A stretch of DNA of 64,000 nt, from contig NZ_JACHIO010000007.1 in assembly GCF_014203225.1 (NCBI RefSeq), positions 62,001 to 126,000 on the forward strand. The letters are read 5' to 3'. The notes beneath the pieces were generated by a model. The model was not told the origin of the DNA. It made no database searches and saw only the letters and a program-made list of their open reading frames with translations. The translations under genes and the position numbers were made by a program. Positions 35,359 to 44,618 of the stretch are shown one piece after another (the stretch's first letter is position 1; every line of letters begins with the position of its first letter). Origin of the DNA: Granulicella mallensis (GTDB lineage Bacteria > Acidobacteriota > Terriglobia > Terriglobales > Acidobacteriaceae).

Positions 35359-38300
35359 ATGATCGCTTCACGATTCCGCTCTTGCGCGTTTGCTTTTTGT
35401 CTTTTATCACTCCCTCTCAAGATGTTTTCACAGGCAGGCGTAGCGTCTCTCTCGGGGCGGGTCACGGATCCTTCCGGGGCAATCGTGGCCGGCGCAGAGG
35501 TCACGGAAACCAACATCGATACACAGGTATCTCGTACCAAAGCGACGGACCGTTCGGGTTACTACACCTTTGTGGGGCTTCCGGTAGGCCATTATCGAGT
35601 TTCTGCGAATCAATCGGGATTTCAGCAGCAGGAAGTTTCACTGCTGCTTGACCCTTCGGAAGACGGCCGGCAGGACTTTCGTCTTAAAGTATCGGGCGGA
35701 ACGACCCAGTTGGATGTCACCGTGGAAGAGCCGCAGCTATCTCGCGATGATGCTTCGATCGGTACGGTTATCGATAACCAGACGATCGTGGGGACTCCGC
35801 TTTATCAACGTAACTGGGATGACTTGATTCGTCTGATGCCAGGCGTCCAGATGCAGCGTTTCACTCAGCAGAGCGGGAGCAGCGTATCGGGTAGCACCGG
35901 TCTCTTCGTTATCCATGGCATCGGGGATGAGCAGAACGATTACATCCTCGACGGCATCGACAACAATACGTTCTCCGAGAATCTGCAGGAACTTTCTGCA
36001 TCGGCGGCACGTCCTTCGGTGGACGTAATCAGTGAGTTCAAGCTCATCAGCAACGCCTATACGGCGGTCTACGGTCGCAGCCCCGGCGGCCAGGTGGACG
36101 TATCCACCAAGGGTGGAACGAACCAATATCATGGCCTCCTCTTCGAATATCTGCGCAACAAGATCTTCGATTCGAACGACTACTTCAGCCATCAGGAAAA
36201 TATCGCAAAGCCTGAACTGGACCAGAACCAGTTCGGCGGGTCCCTCGGTGCACCCATCATCAAGGACAAGCTCTTCGGGTTCTTCAATTACGAAGGAACC
36301 CGCATCGCCCAGGGTGTGAATCGCATCTCCACCGTTCCGCTGGCGAATGAGCGCGCCGGCGTCTTCACCAGCGCGGCTGCCGCGGCGGCCGGTGCTCCCA
36401 ACGTCACCTATGCGACTTTGTACAATCCTTCCACCGGCAAACCCTTCCTGAATAACACGATTCCATCCGCGGCCTTCGATCCTTTCGGGGCAAAGATCCT
36501 CAATGCTTTCCCGCTCCCGAATCTGCCTGGTGATTTCAATAACTATGCGCGAACGGCTCCGATCATCGATAACACGGATAGCTATGACGCGCGAGTGGAC
36601 TGGAACCCGAGCAGCAAGGACCTTGTTTTCGTCCGCTACACGGGTTCCAACCGAATCCGCGATGTCGGTGGAGATTTTGGCGGTATCGCAGATGGCAGCT
36701 CCACCTCTTCGTGGGGCAACTCCACTTTGAAGTCGTGGTCGATAGCGCTGGGTTGGACCCGCACCCTCAGTCCCGCGCTTACTAACGATTTCCGTTTCGG
36801 ATTCGTCCGGAACTTCTCTCAAGACAGGCAGCAGCCCTTCGGACTCAACAGCCCTGACGAGTATATTCCGGGAGTTCCAAACAATCCGGCTACCGCAGGC
36901 GGTATTGGCATCACCGAATACGTTTCTGACAATAATGCCACTATCGGGTCTCCAGCTTATCTGCCCAAGCAGCAGGTCCCGCAGCAATTTCAGTACACAG
37001 ACACTGTCTCCTGGACCAAAGGGAAGCATTTCTTCCGCTTCGGTGGAGACCTGCGCGCGCCCATGCGCAACATCTATCAGGATGAGGATTACATGAACGG
37101 AGGCCTGGCCTTCGCTGGCATCTTCTCAGCCGAAAGCGCTACTCCAAAAAACGGTTCGGCCTATGCCGACGGGCTGCTTGGACTGGTCTACGAAGGCGGT
37201 CTCTCGAATGTCTACTTCGTCGATCAGCGTCTCTGGATGATTTCGGGTTTCGCTCAGGACGATTGGAAGGTCACGCCGAAACTGACGGTCAACCTTGGCC
37301 TGCGCTATGACTTCGCCACACCGCCCTATTCGGCGAAAAACCAGTTAGCTAACTTCGACCCCGCAGGTGCCGGGTCGCTGCTCTTCGCTTCCGCTGGGTC
37401 TCTGTCGCAACGCTCATTGGTTCAGGTAAACAATCACGACTTCGCTCCGCGTCTCGGCGTAGCCTATTCTCCTGACGATAAGACCGTGATTCGCGGCGGA
37501 TACGGCCTCTACTATCTCCTGTTCAAACGTGCCGGCAGTGAAGACCAACTGGCTCTCAACCCGCCGGATCTCATCGAATCAACCGCGTACCCAAATTTGA
37601 CCGCGTTCCAGCCGGCTTTCCTCCTCCAGCAGGGATTTCCTGCCGACACTCTCAGTCCGGCCAATCTGAACTATTCGCAGCTCCATATCCATGCGATGGA
37701 GCAAGCTTCACCCACCCCTTATTCCCAGGAGTGGAGCTTCGGCTTCCAGCGTCAACTGCCTGGAAAGGTGGTATTGACTACCGATTACGTGGGTACCAAA
37801 TCGTCACACCTCGATGTGATCCAGGACCTAAACCAATACATCCGCGGGACAACCACCTTGCCGTATCCGAACTTCGGCTATCTGGAATATTCTCGGGCGA
37901 ATGGAGTCGGGAATTACAACGGCCTCGAGGTCTCCGCGCAGCGGCGCTACTCGAGTGGCTTGTCGCTTGAAGTGGCCTATACCTGGTCGAAGAACACAGG
38001 CACCACCTACGAGCAGACATTCACGAATGCGTTGAGCGGTTCCGATGTGCCGCAGCGTCTTGTCGCGTCTTACCTCTATGAGTTGCCCTTTGGTCACGGT
38101 AAGCCGTTCCTTTCACGTGGTGTGGGATCTCAACTGCTTGGAGGCTGGAAGACGTCCGGTATCTATACCTATTCAGCAGGTCTTCCTTTTACCGTCACCT
38201 CGGGGGGAAATCTCTCTGATCTCGTTGACACGAATGGCAATGCGACGTCGCTTCCAAATCTCATCGGCAAACCGAAGATCGTTGGAAGCCCGAATTGCTG

Positions 38301-38628
38301 GTTCTACACTCCGACTGCGGCCTGCCAGGCGCTCTCTCCGAACACCTCCCCGGCATGGTCGTTACCCTCAAGCTCCGACCCCTACGGCGATGGAGGCACG
38401 AATACTTTACGTGGACCCCATACGAACGTCTTTGATTTCTCTCTGACGCGCGATTTCACTCTCTATCGAGAGACGAAGCTCCAGTTCCGTTGGGAGGTCT
38501 TCAATCTCACGAACAGCGTGTTGTTCTCGCAACCTGATTCCGCCTTAACCGACAGTGGCGTTGGCACGATTACATCGCTTGCAGGCGATCCACGCTTCAT
38601 GCAGTTCGCTCTGCGGTTGTCCTTCTAG
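35359..38628 (+). CDS. Oar-like TonB-dependent receptor with carboxypeptidase-regulatory domain (3)
   Basis: 1089 residues. The signal peptide (FAFCLLSLPLKMFSQA) is followed by a regulatory domain (SGAIVAGAEVTETN, GYYTFVGLPVGHYRVSAN), a plug (LIRLMPGVQMQRF, DYILDGIDNNTF, STKGGTNQYHGLLFEYLRN) and a barrel ending DPRFMQFALRLSF. The ribosome site is weak. The 286 bases before it hold no evident gene. The product probably imports a glycan or peptide; no dedicated SusD-like partner exists, as is normal for Oar-like receptors. Confidence 0.9.
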   Translation: MIASRFRSCAFAFCLLSLPLKMFSQAGVASLSGRVTDPSGAIVAGAEVTETNIDTQVSRTKATDRSGYYTFVGLPVGHYRVSANQSGFQQQEVSLLLDPSEDGRQDFRLKVSGGTTQLDVTVEEPQLSRDDASIGTVIDNQTIVGTPLYQRNWDDLIRLMPGVQMQRFTQQSGSSVSGSTGLFVIHGIGDEQNDYILDGIDNNTFSENLQELSASAARPSVDVISEFKLISNAYTAVYGRSPGGQVDVSTKGGTNQYHGLLFEYLRNKIFDSNDYFSHQENIAKPELDQNQFGGSLGAPIIKDKLFGFFNYEGTRIAQGVNRISTVPLANERAGVFTSAAAAAAGAPNVTYATLYNPSTGKPFLNNTIPSAAFDPFGAKILNAFPLPNLPGDFNNYARTAPIIDNTDSYDARVDWNPSSKDLVFVRYTGSNRIRDVGGDFGGIADGSSTSSWGNSTLKSWSIALGWTRTLSPALTNDFRFGFVRNFSQDRQQPFGLNSPDEYIPGVPNNPATAGGIGITEYVSDNNATIGSPAYLPKQQVPQQFQYTDTVSWTKGKHFFRFGGDLRAPMRNIYQDEDYMNGGLAFAGIFSAESATPKNGSAYADGLLGLVYEGGLSNVYFVDQRLWMISGFAQDDWKVTPKLTVNLGLRYDFATPPYSAKNQLANFDPAGAGSLLFASAGSLSQRSLVQVNNHDFAPRLGVAYSPDDKTVIRGGYGLYYLLFKRAGSEDQLALNPPDLIESTAYPNLTAFQPAFLLQQGFPADTLSPANLNYSQLHIHAMEQASPTPYSQEWSFGFQRQLPGKVVLTTDYVGTKSSHLDVIQDLNQYIRGTTTLPYPNFGYLEYSRANGVGNYNGLEVSAQRRYSSGLSLEVAYTWSKNTGTTYEQTFTNALSGSDVPQRLVASYLYELPFGHGKPFLSRGVGSQLLGGWKTSGIYTYSAGLPFTVTSGGNLSDLVDTNGNATSLPNLIGKPKIVGSPNCWFYTPTAACQALSPNTSPAWSLPSSSDPYGDGGTNTLRGPHTNVFDFSLTRDFTLYRETKLQFRWEVFNLTNSVLFSQPDSALTDSGVGTITSLAGDPRFMQFALRLSF

Positions 38629-38738
38629 CAAAGGGCCAATCAGCGTTACTTTACACACTGGCACCGTTGTTTTTTGCAGAATCGGTTAGAGACATAGCCA
38701 GCTTAGGATGCCAGTTCATGGCAGAAAAGGGTTTTACG

Positions 38739-39809
38739 ATGTCACTCAGAAAATACCTGTGTTTCTTTGCGTGGATAGGAATGGCTGCTACTTTATCGAC
38801 GGCGGTTGCGCAGGGCCCTGATCTGGACTTTCTGAATCACAACCGGCCGATACTGGATGCGCATAACTGCTATCCCTATGAGGGGCATTGGAGCGACCGG
38901 GTACAGCGTGCGTTGCGATCGGGATTTCCGGTTTCTATCGAGCAGGACCTGGCATGGTATGTAGATCCAGCGACGGGGAAAGGCCGCGTCGTCGTCTCGC
39001 ATACGCCCAAGCCCACCGGCCAGGAGCCAACCTTACGCGAATATTTCTTTGAGCAGGTTCGGCCTGTCATCGAGAAGGCAATTGCTCAGAATAAAAAGAA
39101 GGAGTGGCCGCTCGTTGTCCTGCACTTCGATTTCAAGGATAACCAGCCGGCGATTCTGAATGCCGTCTGGCAGTTGCTGGGCGAATACGAGCCGTGGCTT
39201 TCCACCGCCGTCAAGACGGATGATCCTCACCAGCTCTCTCCGATTGAGCGGAGGCCTATTCTGGCGATTACCGAAGCCTCCGACGATCAACAGAAGGTGT
39301 TCTACGACCAGGTGCCGGTCGGCGCTAAGCTGCGCATCTTCGGCTCGGCACATGATCCTGTAAACCCCAAAAGCATGCCGATGCAGGAGCTGATGCACTG
39401 GGCCGTTATGACCCCTCCTGAACAGCTACTTACGGAGCGCCCCACCAACTACCGGCGATGGGTGAACAGCTCCTGGTATCCCGTCGAAGAGGGGGGACAG
39501 AATCATGCGGGGGATTGGACGCAGGCAGATGACGCGCGCCTGCGCGCTCTCGTCGATCACGCTCACCAACTCGGTTACTGGACCCGCTTCTATACTCTCG
39601 ATGGCTTCAAATCTGGGGACGACCAGGGGTGGGGAGGGTATTACAACTTTGGCTCGAAGGAAGCTGTCATCCTGAGATGGAAGGCTGCTATCGCCGCAGG
39701 AGTGAACTTTATCGCTACCGATCAGTATGAGGATTTGTCCCCCTATCTGAAGCAGTACGAGAAGGATCTTCGTCCGGCCGCACCAGCGGCGTCGGCTCCG
39801 AGCCACTGA
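38739..39809 (+). CDS. Exported PLC-like phosphodiesterase (TIM-barrel)
   Basis: The ATG at 38739 starts a clean signal peptide (MSLRKYLCFFAWIGMAATLSTAVAQ); AAGGG lies about eight bases upstream. The mature protein resembles the PI-PLC/glycerophosphodiesterase barrel: LDAHNCYPYEG with the first histidine, a region with PVSIEQDLAWYV (acidic metal ligands) and VVSHTPKP with the second histidine, then a barrel strand with LVVLHFDFKD and a late WTRFYTLDGF. These are consistent with acid-base cleavage of a phosphodiester in a lipid or teichoic-type polymer. The exact substrate is unknown. The gene lies 38 bases after the receptor 3 stop in the longest frame and may be co-transcribed. Confidence 0.7.
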   Translation: MSLRKYLCFFAWIGMAATLSTAVAQGPDLDFLNHNRPILDAHNCYPYEGHWSDRVQRALRSGFPVSIEQDLAWYVDPATGKGRVVVSHTPKPTGQEPTLREYFFEQVRPVIEKAIAQNKKKEWPLVVLHFDFKDNQPAILNAVWQLLGEYEPWLSTAVKTDDPHQLSPIERRPILAITEASDDQQKVFYDQVPVGAKLRIFGSAHDPVNPKSMPMQELMHWAVMTPPEQLLTERPTNYRRWVNSSWYPVEEGGQNHAGDWTQADDARLRALVDHAHQLGYWTRFYTLDGFKSGDDQGWGGYYNFGSKEAVILRWKAAIAAGVNFIATDQYEDLSPYLKQYEKDLRPAAPAASAPSH

Positions 39810-40079
39810 GAGGTTATGTCGCGGATGTTTCCAGCTTTACCTTGTCTGCAGAAGCTCCGTCCGAATTTTTGTCTCTGGACCGATATCAAAAGCCAAGCGA
39901 GCAGCTTGATTCTGTTTGCCTTTCTATTTTTTTTCACCCAGCATGGGCACAGAAGAGTACTGCGACGAACGAGGACCAGATACAGGCAGTGATTGTGTTG
40001 GCGAGGCATGTGATTCCGGATGGTTCCGGGCTTGTAACACCTGAAAGGGATGGACATTTCACAGGCGGGAAAACAATTG

Positions 40080-41333
40080 CTATGGGTCAAGTGGATCCAT
40101 AGGGTTCTGTTCCAGCGACTCAACCTTTGGCAGGAAGATAATGCTGGTATCCGAGGACCGTGTGATGATTTGATACGGCACATAGCCTAATTCGGAGCGA
40201 CAACGATCAGCGAATGATTGACTCTGGATATAGGTGATTTGTAAGGGATCGCTGACGACAAGGGCTTGCTTGTCCATCGGGATGTCGTATCGGTAGATTT
40301 CACGCGCGGCATTGCGCATATTCGTCGTAGTGTGCCGAGCATGCGGATCTACAAGAATCGCTTCTTCTGGCACATGATAGTCGCTCAGAAGAGCTTTCTT
40401 CATCTCTATAGCCTCTGAGAAGCGTGTCTGAGATGGATGAACGTAGCCCCCCGAGACAAGGATGAAAGGGGCTTTGCCCGCGTGATACGCCTCGGCGGCC
40501 AAAGCAGTCCGCTTACGGCCAATCTCAGCGAGGGGAACGTTTGGATCTTCCGGTCCTTCGCCGGGTACGACAATGACCGAGTAGGCGTACTTGTCCCAGT
40601 GAATCGACCGGAGAGCCTGCACCGCCGCTCGATTGACGCTTTCTTCCATAGGTTCAAAACGGCCTGCCTCATCGCGATGGTTCATCGCGAGCAATTGCAG
40701 TCCAGCCGTGAGAGAGGACTCAAAGAAGAGCTCCGGCGTTTCGTTCGATAACTGCTCTGTTAGCGAGGCTGTGCGCTGCTGGAAATCAGCCGAGTGTATA
40801 TCAAAGGAGAGGGAATCGATTCTTGGATAACGAGGGCGAACGCCTTCCCCATAAACGGTGAGCACCTCATTGAGCCCACGGGCACAGAGTTCCCATGCAC
40901 TCGCAACAAGGCCTTCTCCATCTTGTGCCTGGTAGTGTTCATAGGCACCGCTCGCTCGTAGTTCTTCGTCAAGAATCTTCCGGACCTGCCGGTTGCTGCG
41001 ATCAATCTGAGCAAGAGCCAGTGAAACGGTGTGAATTTCTTCGTCGGTCCAGACAAGAGCCTGGAACGTACACTCTGGCTTCTGTTGGCACGTTTGCAGC
41101 GCCTGTCTGAGACGCTGCTGTCGCGTCGAATTGATCTGGCTGAGCGTCTTGTCTGACGCTAATGCGCCGCGAAGTCTCGGGTTCGCCTGAAAAAGTGACA
41201 GAAGGTAGAAGTTCTTGTCCTGGATGGCGGCATGCAGAGTTAACGGCTTTCTCGTTGGAGAGCCTTCCGCGAAGCTGTGGGGAGTGAAAATCGCCAGGGC
41301 GAGAAAACAAATCTGAAGATGACGCAGATGCAT
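40080..41333 (-). CDS. Exported YdcF/SanA-type DUF218 protein
   Basis: The ATG at 41333 opens a signal peptide (HLRHLQICFLALAIFTPHSFA) and has GGAGGAG upstream; the frame extends to an ATG at 41360. An N-terminal helical region of about 200 residues is followed by a DUF218 domain: YSVIVVPGEGPEDPNVPLAEIG, ILVSGGYVHPSQ, ILVDPHARHTTTNMRNA and ALVVSDPLQITY, in the order seen in YdcF, SanA and ElyC. These proteins influence envelope integrity, and YdcF binds S-adenosylmethionine. The long helical N-terminal extension is not typical of the small enteric members. Function unknown. Confidence 0.75.
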   Translation of the reverse strand: MHLRHLQICFLALAIFTPHSFAEGSPTRKPLTLHAAIQDKNFYLLSLFQANPRLRGALASDKTLSQINSTRQQRLRQALQTCQQKPECTFQALVWTDEEIHTVSLALAQIDRSNRQVRKILDEELRASGAYEHYQAQDGEGLVASAWELCARGLNEVLTVYGEGVRPRYPRIDSLSFDIHSADFQQRTASLTEQLSNETPELFFESSLTAGLQLLAMNHRDEAGRFEPMEESVNRAAVQALRSIHWDKYAYSVIVVPGEGPEDPNVPLAEIGRKRTALAAEAYHAGKAPFILVSGGYVHPSQTRFSEAIEMKKALLSDYHVPEEAILVDPHARHTTTNMRNAAREIYRYDIPMDKQALVVSDPLQITYIQSQSFADRCRSELGYVPYQIITRSSDTSIIFLPKVESLEQNPMDPLDP

Positions 41334-41373
41334 GGGCCGCTGAAGTCTCCTCCGAATCATCGGAACGAAATGG

Positions 41374-41413
41374 AGCGTGGAGGCTACCGAGTTGCCAGGG
41401 TAGCCTCCACGCT
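41374..41413 (-). terminator. Long hairpin after TonB receptor 4
   Basis: A perfect 15-base inverted repeat (41374-41388 and 41399-41413) with a ten-base loop starts four bases beyond the receptor's stop codon on the minus strand. No T-tract follows clearly. It probably ends or attenuates transcription between the receptor and the YdcF-type gene. Confidence 0.6.
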
Positions 41414-41416
41414 ACT

Positions 41417-44281
41417 TTAGAATTTAATGCTTGCCCCTAGTTGAACATTGCGGGAGGTGCCCGCAGCCGTCTCTCGAAACAAGTCGCTTGAGTTCGCTGT
41501 ACTGATTACGGCACCAGTACAGCCGGTGGTCGTATTGCAGTTCAGATTGTTGGTGTTCAGCAGGTTCTCTGCTCCGATGAACGCGGACATATGAATGCGC
41601 TCTCCGATATCGAAGTAACGTTTGATCTGTGCGCTCACCTGAGAGAATCCCCGGCCATAGACGCTGTTGCGGCTCTCAAAGAGTGGCCGGTCATTGACGA
41701 CTCCATCGTTGTTAAGATCTGTGCCTGCGGTCACGTTGATAGGGAAGCCGGAGTTTATATAGGTAATCGTTGAAAGCTCAAAACCGTTGAGCCAGTGCAG
41801 AGAGGGGGCGGCCAATTTGGGCTGATACAGTCCCTGGATTACGAGGTTGTGGCGTATATCGCTGTCGGCATTGCCATAGTCGCGACGGAGATTGGTAGGA
41901 TCGCTGATGCTTCCACCCTCTCCGATATTGTCGTCAAGAGCATGCGAGTACATGTAGTTGACGGTGAACTCAAGGCCGTTTGAAAGCCGCTTCTGCAGGG
42001 TAAGGAAGCCCCCGTTGAAGTTGGAGGTCGTCCCGGAGTGGATCAGGTTGATGGCGCCAAAGTTGGGGTTCGGGCGCTTGGCAGTGCCGGCAAAGATCGG
42101 TCGTCCATCTGCCAGTGTCTGTCCGGTCTCAGTAAGGTTCGTATCCGCATAGTAGAGCCCGTGGCGCAAACCTGCGAATTGATAGCCGATCGTGAGCTGA
42201 AAGTTGGCGCCAAGCTCCTGTTGGATCTGCAGATTGGCCTGCTGCTGGTAGGCGTTGTGGAAGTCCTGATCGAAGGCCGTAATGCTGGGAGGGACCTCAA
42301 ATGCGCCGCCGTTGAATTGTGGAACATTCGGAAACGTCGGCGACCCCGGGGTGCTGCCAGTCACGAGATAGTTGAGCAGGCGATGGCCGTTGACCTGCGC
42401 GGCATTGTAGAAAGTTCCTAAGCCGGGCACGTCGTAGTACATGCCATAGGCCGCGTGCACCGTGGTCTTATGGCTGCCGAACGGAGACCAGGTGAGGCCG
42501 AACCGCGGCGCAATATCTTTGTAGTCGTTGGGGACGCTACGCGAAAGCGGATAAGGCGCAAGAGCATCAAAGGTAGGAAAGAGGATTACTTCGTAGCGTG
42601 CGCCCACGTTGATATTCAGGTTAGGAGTAATGCGAATCTCATCCTGCACGAATCCATTCACAAAGTTGAATGCGATCCGAATCTCTGGATTGCCAGAGTA
42701 AGAGGTGAGGTTGGTATAGGTGTAGGGTAAGCCTGTCGCCGGATCGACTGCACCGGCAACGGTGTTGAGATATTGGTTGAGTGCGCTTACAGCAGGGCGC
42801 CCGTTCTGTGCGGCCAGACCACTGAAGGTAAAAGTGGGAGCAGTCCCAGAGAGGTTGGCAAAGAGTTCGTGATCGAACTCACCACCAAACTTCAACGTCT
42901 GCCGTCCGTGCGTCCACGTCAGGTTGTCGAGCGCGCTGGTGCTGCGCTCGGTGGTGGTGGTTGTAGTCAGTGGGCTGAACCCAATGTTCGCAACGCTCGA
43001 AATGTTGATCAGAACATTCCCCGCAGGGGAGTTGTTGACTACTGGAAAATCTCCAGTATCGCGCTGGATGGTGCCGAAGCGCAGCTCATTGAGGAGGCTG
43101 CTGGAAAGAACGGTAGCGAGTTGGACACCGCCACCATTCTGGTGGTCAACATAATAGGAGCCACGGTCGACGATGGCGAGGCCGCTGTCGTTATTTGGCT
43201 GATGATTCGTGAAACGAGCATAGCGGACATAGCCACTATTCTTCGAGTTCAGGGTGTAGTCCACCTTGCCAACGAGCGTACGGTAGGTCTCTCCGAAAGG
43301 AGCAGTACCAATCTCGTTGCTGGGCAAAGCGAGTGCGGCGGCACTGGCCGGAGTGATCGTGATCGCGTTCGGAAGGGTATAGGGGTTGTTCTCGAACTGC
43401 CCAAAGAAGAAGAGCTTGTCTTTGACGATGGGGCCGCCCAGGGTAAAGGCTTCGTCATACCAGCTACGGTTGGGCTGGACGGTGGCGAGCGTGGGGATCG
43501 CCTGCAGGTCGGTGGGACGCCATTGCCCGAGTGCCGAGCCGTGAAACTGATTGGTGCCGGACTTCAAGAGGACGTTAACCTGACCTCCGGCAGCTCTGCC
43601 GAACTCGGCAGAATAGCCGTTGGCCAGTGTTTGTGTCTGCGCGATCGCCTCCGGAGTGACGATGATGAGGCGAATCTGCCTGTTCCCGCCATGCTGGGTG
43701 TCATCGAGACCATCGAGGTTCCACTGCGAGCGCTCCGTTCCGCCGAAGGTGAACTGGGTCGTCGAAAACGTGCTGGTCGGCATGCCAATAACGCCGGGAG
43801 AGAGGAGCAGGAAGTTGTAAGCCTGGCGGGAGAGAATCGGCAGGTTCTCGATCTCCTTCCGATCGAGCACGGCACCTACCGTTGAGGTTCCGGTGTCAAG
43901 GATGTCTGCTCCGGCCTCAACCTGGACCGTCTGCGAGGTGCTTCCAACAACAAGGGGGATATCCAGCCGGGCCTCCTGGCCTACACTCAGGACAATGCCT
44001 TCCAGCGTATGCGTCTGAAATCCGTCAGCGACGGTGACCAGGCGATAGACTCCTACCGGCACGAGGGGAAAGCGATAATAGCCCTTTTCGTCGGTCGTCA
44101 CCGCTTGAGAGATACCGGTGCTGACGTTGGTGAGCGTATTATGGGCGCCGGAGATCGCGCTCTTTGAGGGATCTAAGACGTAGCCGTTTACGGCGGCGTC
44201 CACAGCATTTGCCTGTGCGAAAGACGCAACAGGAAATACTGCGAACAAGAATAGAAGCTGGAAGCAAAGATTACGGATCAC
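41417..44281 (-). CDS. Oar-like TonB-dependent receptor with carboxypeptidase-regulatory domain (4)
   Basis: 954 residues, the shortest of the four. It has a signal peptide (NLCFQLLFLFAVFPVASFAQ), a regulatory domain (DPSKSAISGAHNTLTN, GYYRFPLVPVGVYRLVTV), a plug (NLPILSRQAYNFLLLSPGV, WNLDGLDDTQHGGN, LKSGTNQFHGSALGQW) and a barrel whose end is NVQLGASIKF. GGAGAG precedes the ATG. It is divergent from a membrane-bound winged-helix protein (44619-45935) with 337 bases between, a pairing that suggests that the neighbour controls it. Confidence 0.9.
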   Translation of the reverse strand: MIRNLCFQLLFLFAVFPVASFAQANAVDAAVNGYVLDPSKSAISGAHNTLTNVSTGISQAVTTDEKGYYRFPLVPVGVYRLVTVADGFQTHTLEGIVLSVGQEARLDIPLVVGSTSQTVQVEAGADILDTGTSTVGAVLDRKEIENLPILSRQAYNFLLLSPGVIGMPTSTFSTTQFTFGGTERSQWNLDGLDDTQHGGNRQIRLIIVTPEAIAQTQTLANGYSAEFGRAAGGQVNVLLKSGTNQFHGSALGQWRPTDLQAIPTLATVQPNRSWYDEAFTLGGPIVKDKLFFFGQFENNPYTLPNAITITPASAAALALPSNEIGTAPFGETYRTLVGKVDYTLNSKNSGYVRYARFTNHQPNNDSGLAIVDRGSYYVDHQNGGGVQLATVLSSSLLNELRFGTIQRDTGDFPVVNNSPAGNVLINISSVANIGFSPLTTTTTTERSTSALDNLTWTHGRQTLKFGGEFDHELFANLSGTAPTFTFSGLAAQNGRPAVSALNQYLNTVAGAVDPATGLPYTYTNLTSYSGNPEIRIAFNFVNGFVQDEIRITPNLNINVGARYEVILFPTFDALAPYPLSRSVPNDYKDIAPRFGLTWSPFGSHKTTVHAAYGMYYDVPGLGTFYNAAQVNGHRLLNYLVTGSTPGSPTFPNVPQFNGGAFEVPPSITAFDQDFHNAYQQQANLQIQQELGANFQLTIGYQFAGLRHGLYYADTNLTETGQTLADGRPIFAGTAKRPNPNFGAINLIHSGTTSNFNGGFLTLQKRLSNGLEFTVNYMYSHALDDNIGEGGSISDPTNLRRDYGNADSDIRHNLVIQGLYQPKLAAPSLHWLNGFELSTITYINSGFPINVTAGTDLNNDGVVNDRPLFESRNSVYGRGFSQVSAQIKRYFDIGERIHMSAFIGAENLLNTNNLNCNTTTGCTGAVISTANSSDLFRETAAGTSRNVQLGASIKF

Positions 44282-44618
44282 GTCACTCTCTCCTAAAGCA
44301 TGGTTGGTGGGAATTCCGGATGTACCAATTCGGTCAGTCTGCTACCTGTTGGCTCCGCGTCTGATGCGAGATCAATTCCTGCAAGATGTCTCAACTCGTC
44401 AGCTCGCATAGGATTAGCACCATCGTTCGCACCTACCAAAGCAAATCACTGCAACTCGCCGGGAAATCACTGCAACACCCCCGATACAGGACATAACACG
44501 CTGAAAATGCGAAGGTTGGTTCCGGCATGGATGTAACCGATACAGTGAATAGACTGTTTCAATCCTGTTTACGCGGGGTTTACATGAGCCTGCTTAACTA
44601 CAATTTCTGTAGGTTGCC
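44282..44618. other. Divergent intergenic region between receptor 4 and winged-helix regulator
   Basis: 337 bases with no gene. It contains the AAATCACTGCAAC direct repeat at 44443-44476 and must hold the promoters of both genes. No consensus -35/-10 pair stands out. Confidence 0.5.
44443..44476. promoter_or_regulatory. Direct repeat spaced two helical turns, candidate operator
   Basis: AAATCACTGCAAC occurs exactly at 44443-44455 and 44464-44476, that is, 21 bases apart, on the same face of the helix. It lies between the divergent receptor and winged-helix genes. Tandem sites at this spacing are typical for OmpR/CadC-type winged-helix proteins, so the neighbouring regulator is the natural candidate to bind it. 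The repeats are seen; the binding is inferred. Confidence 0.5.

Noticed and set aside
35737-37029. A 430-residue open frame antisense to TonB receptor 3
   Set aside because: It lies entirely within a well-supported receptor gene, shows no recognisable motifs, and reflects the codon bias of the opposite strand.
42773-43885. A 370-residue open frame antisense to TonB receptor 4
   Set aside because: Same reason: fully inside a real receptor gene and of arginine- and glycine-rich, low-complexity character.
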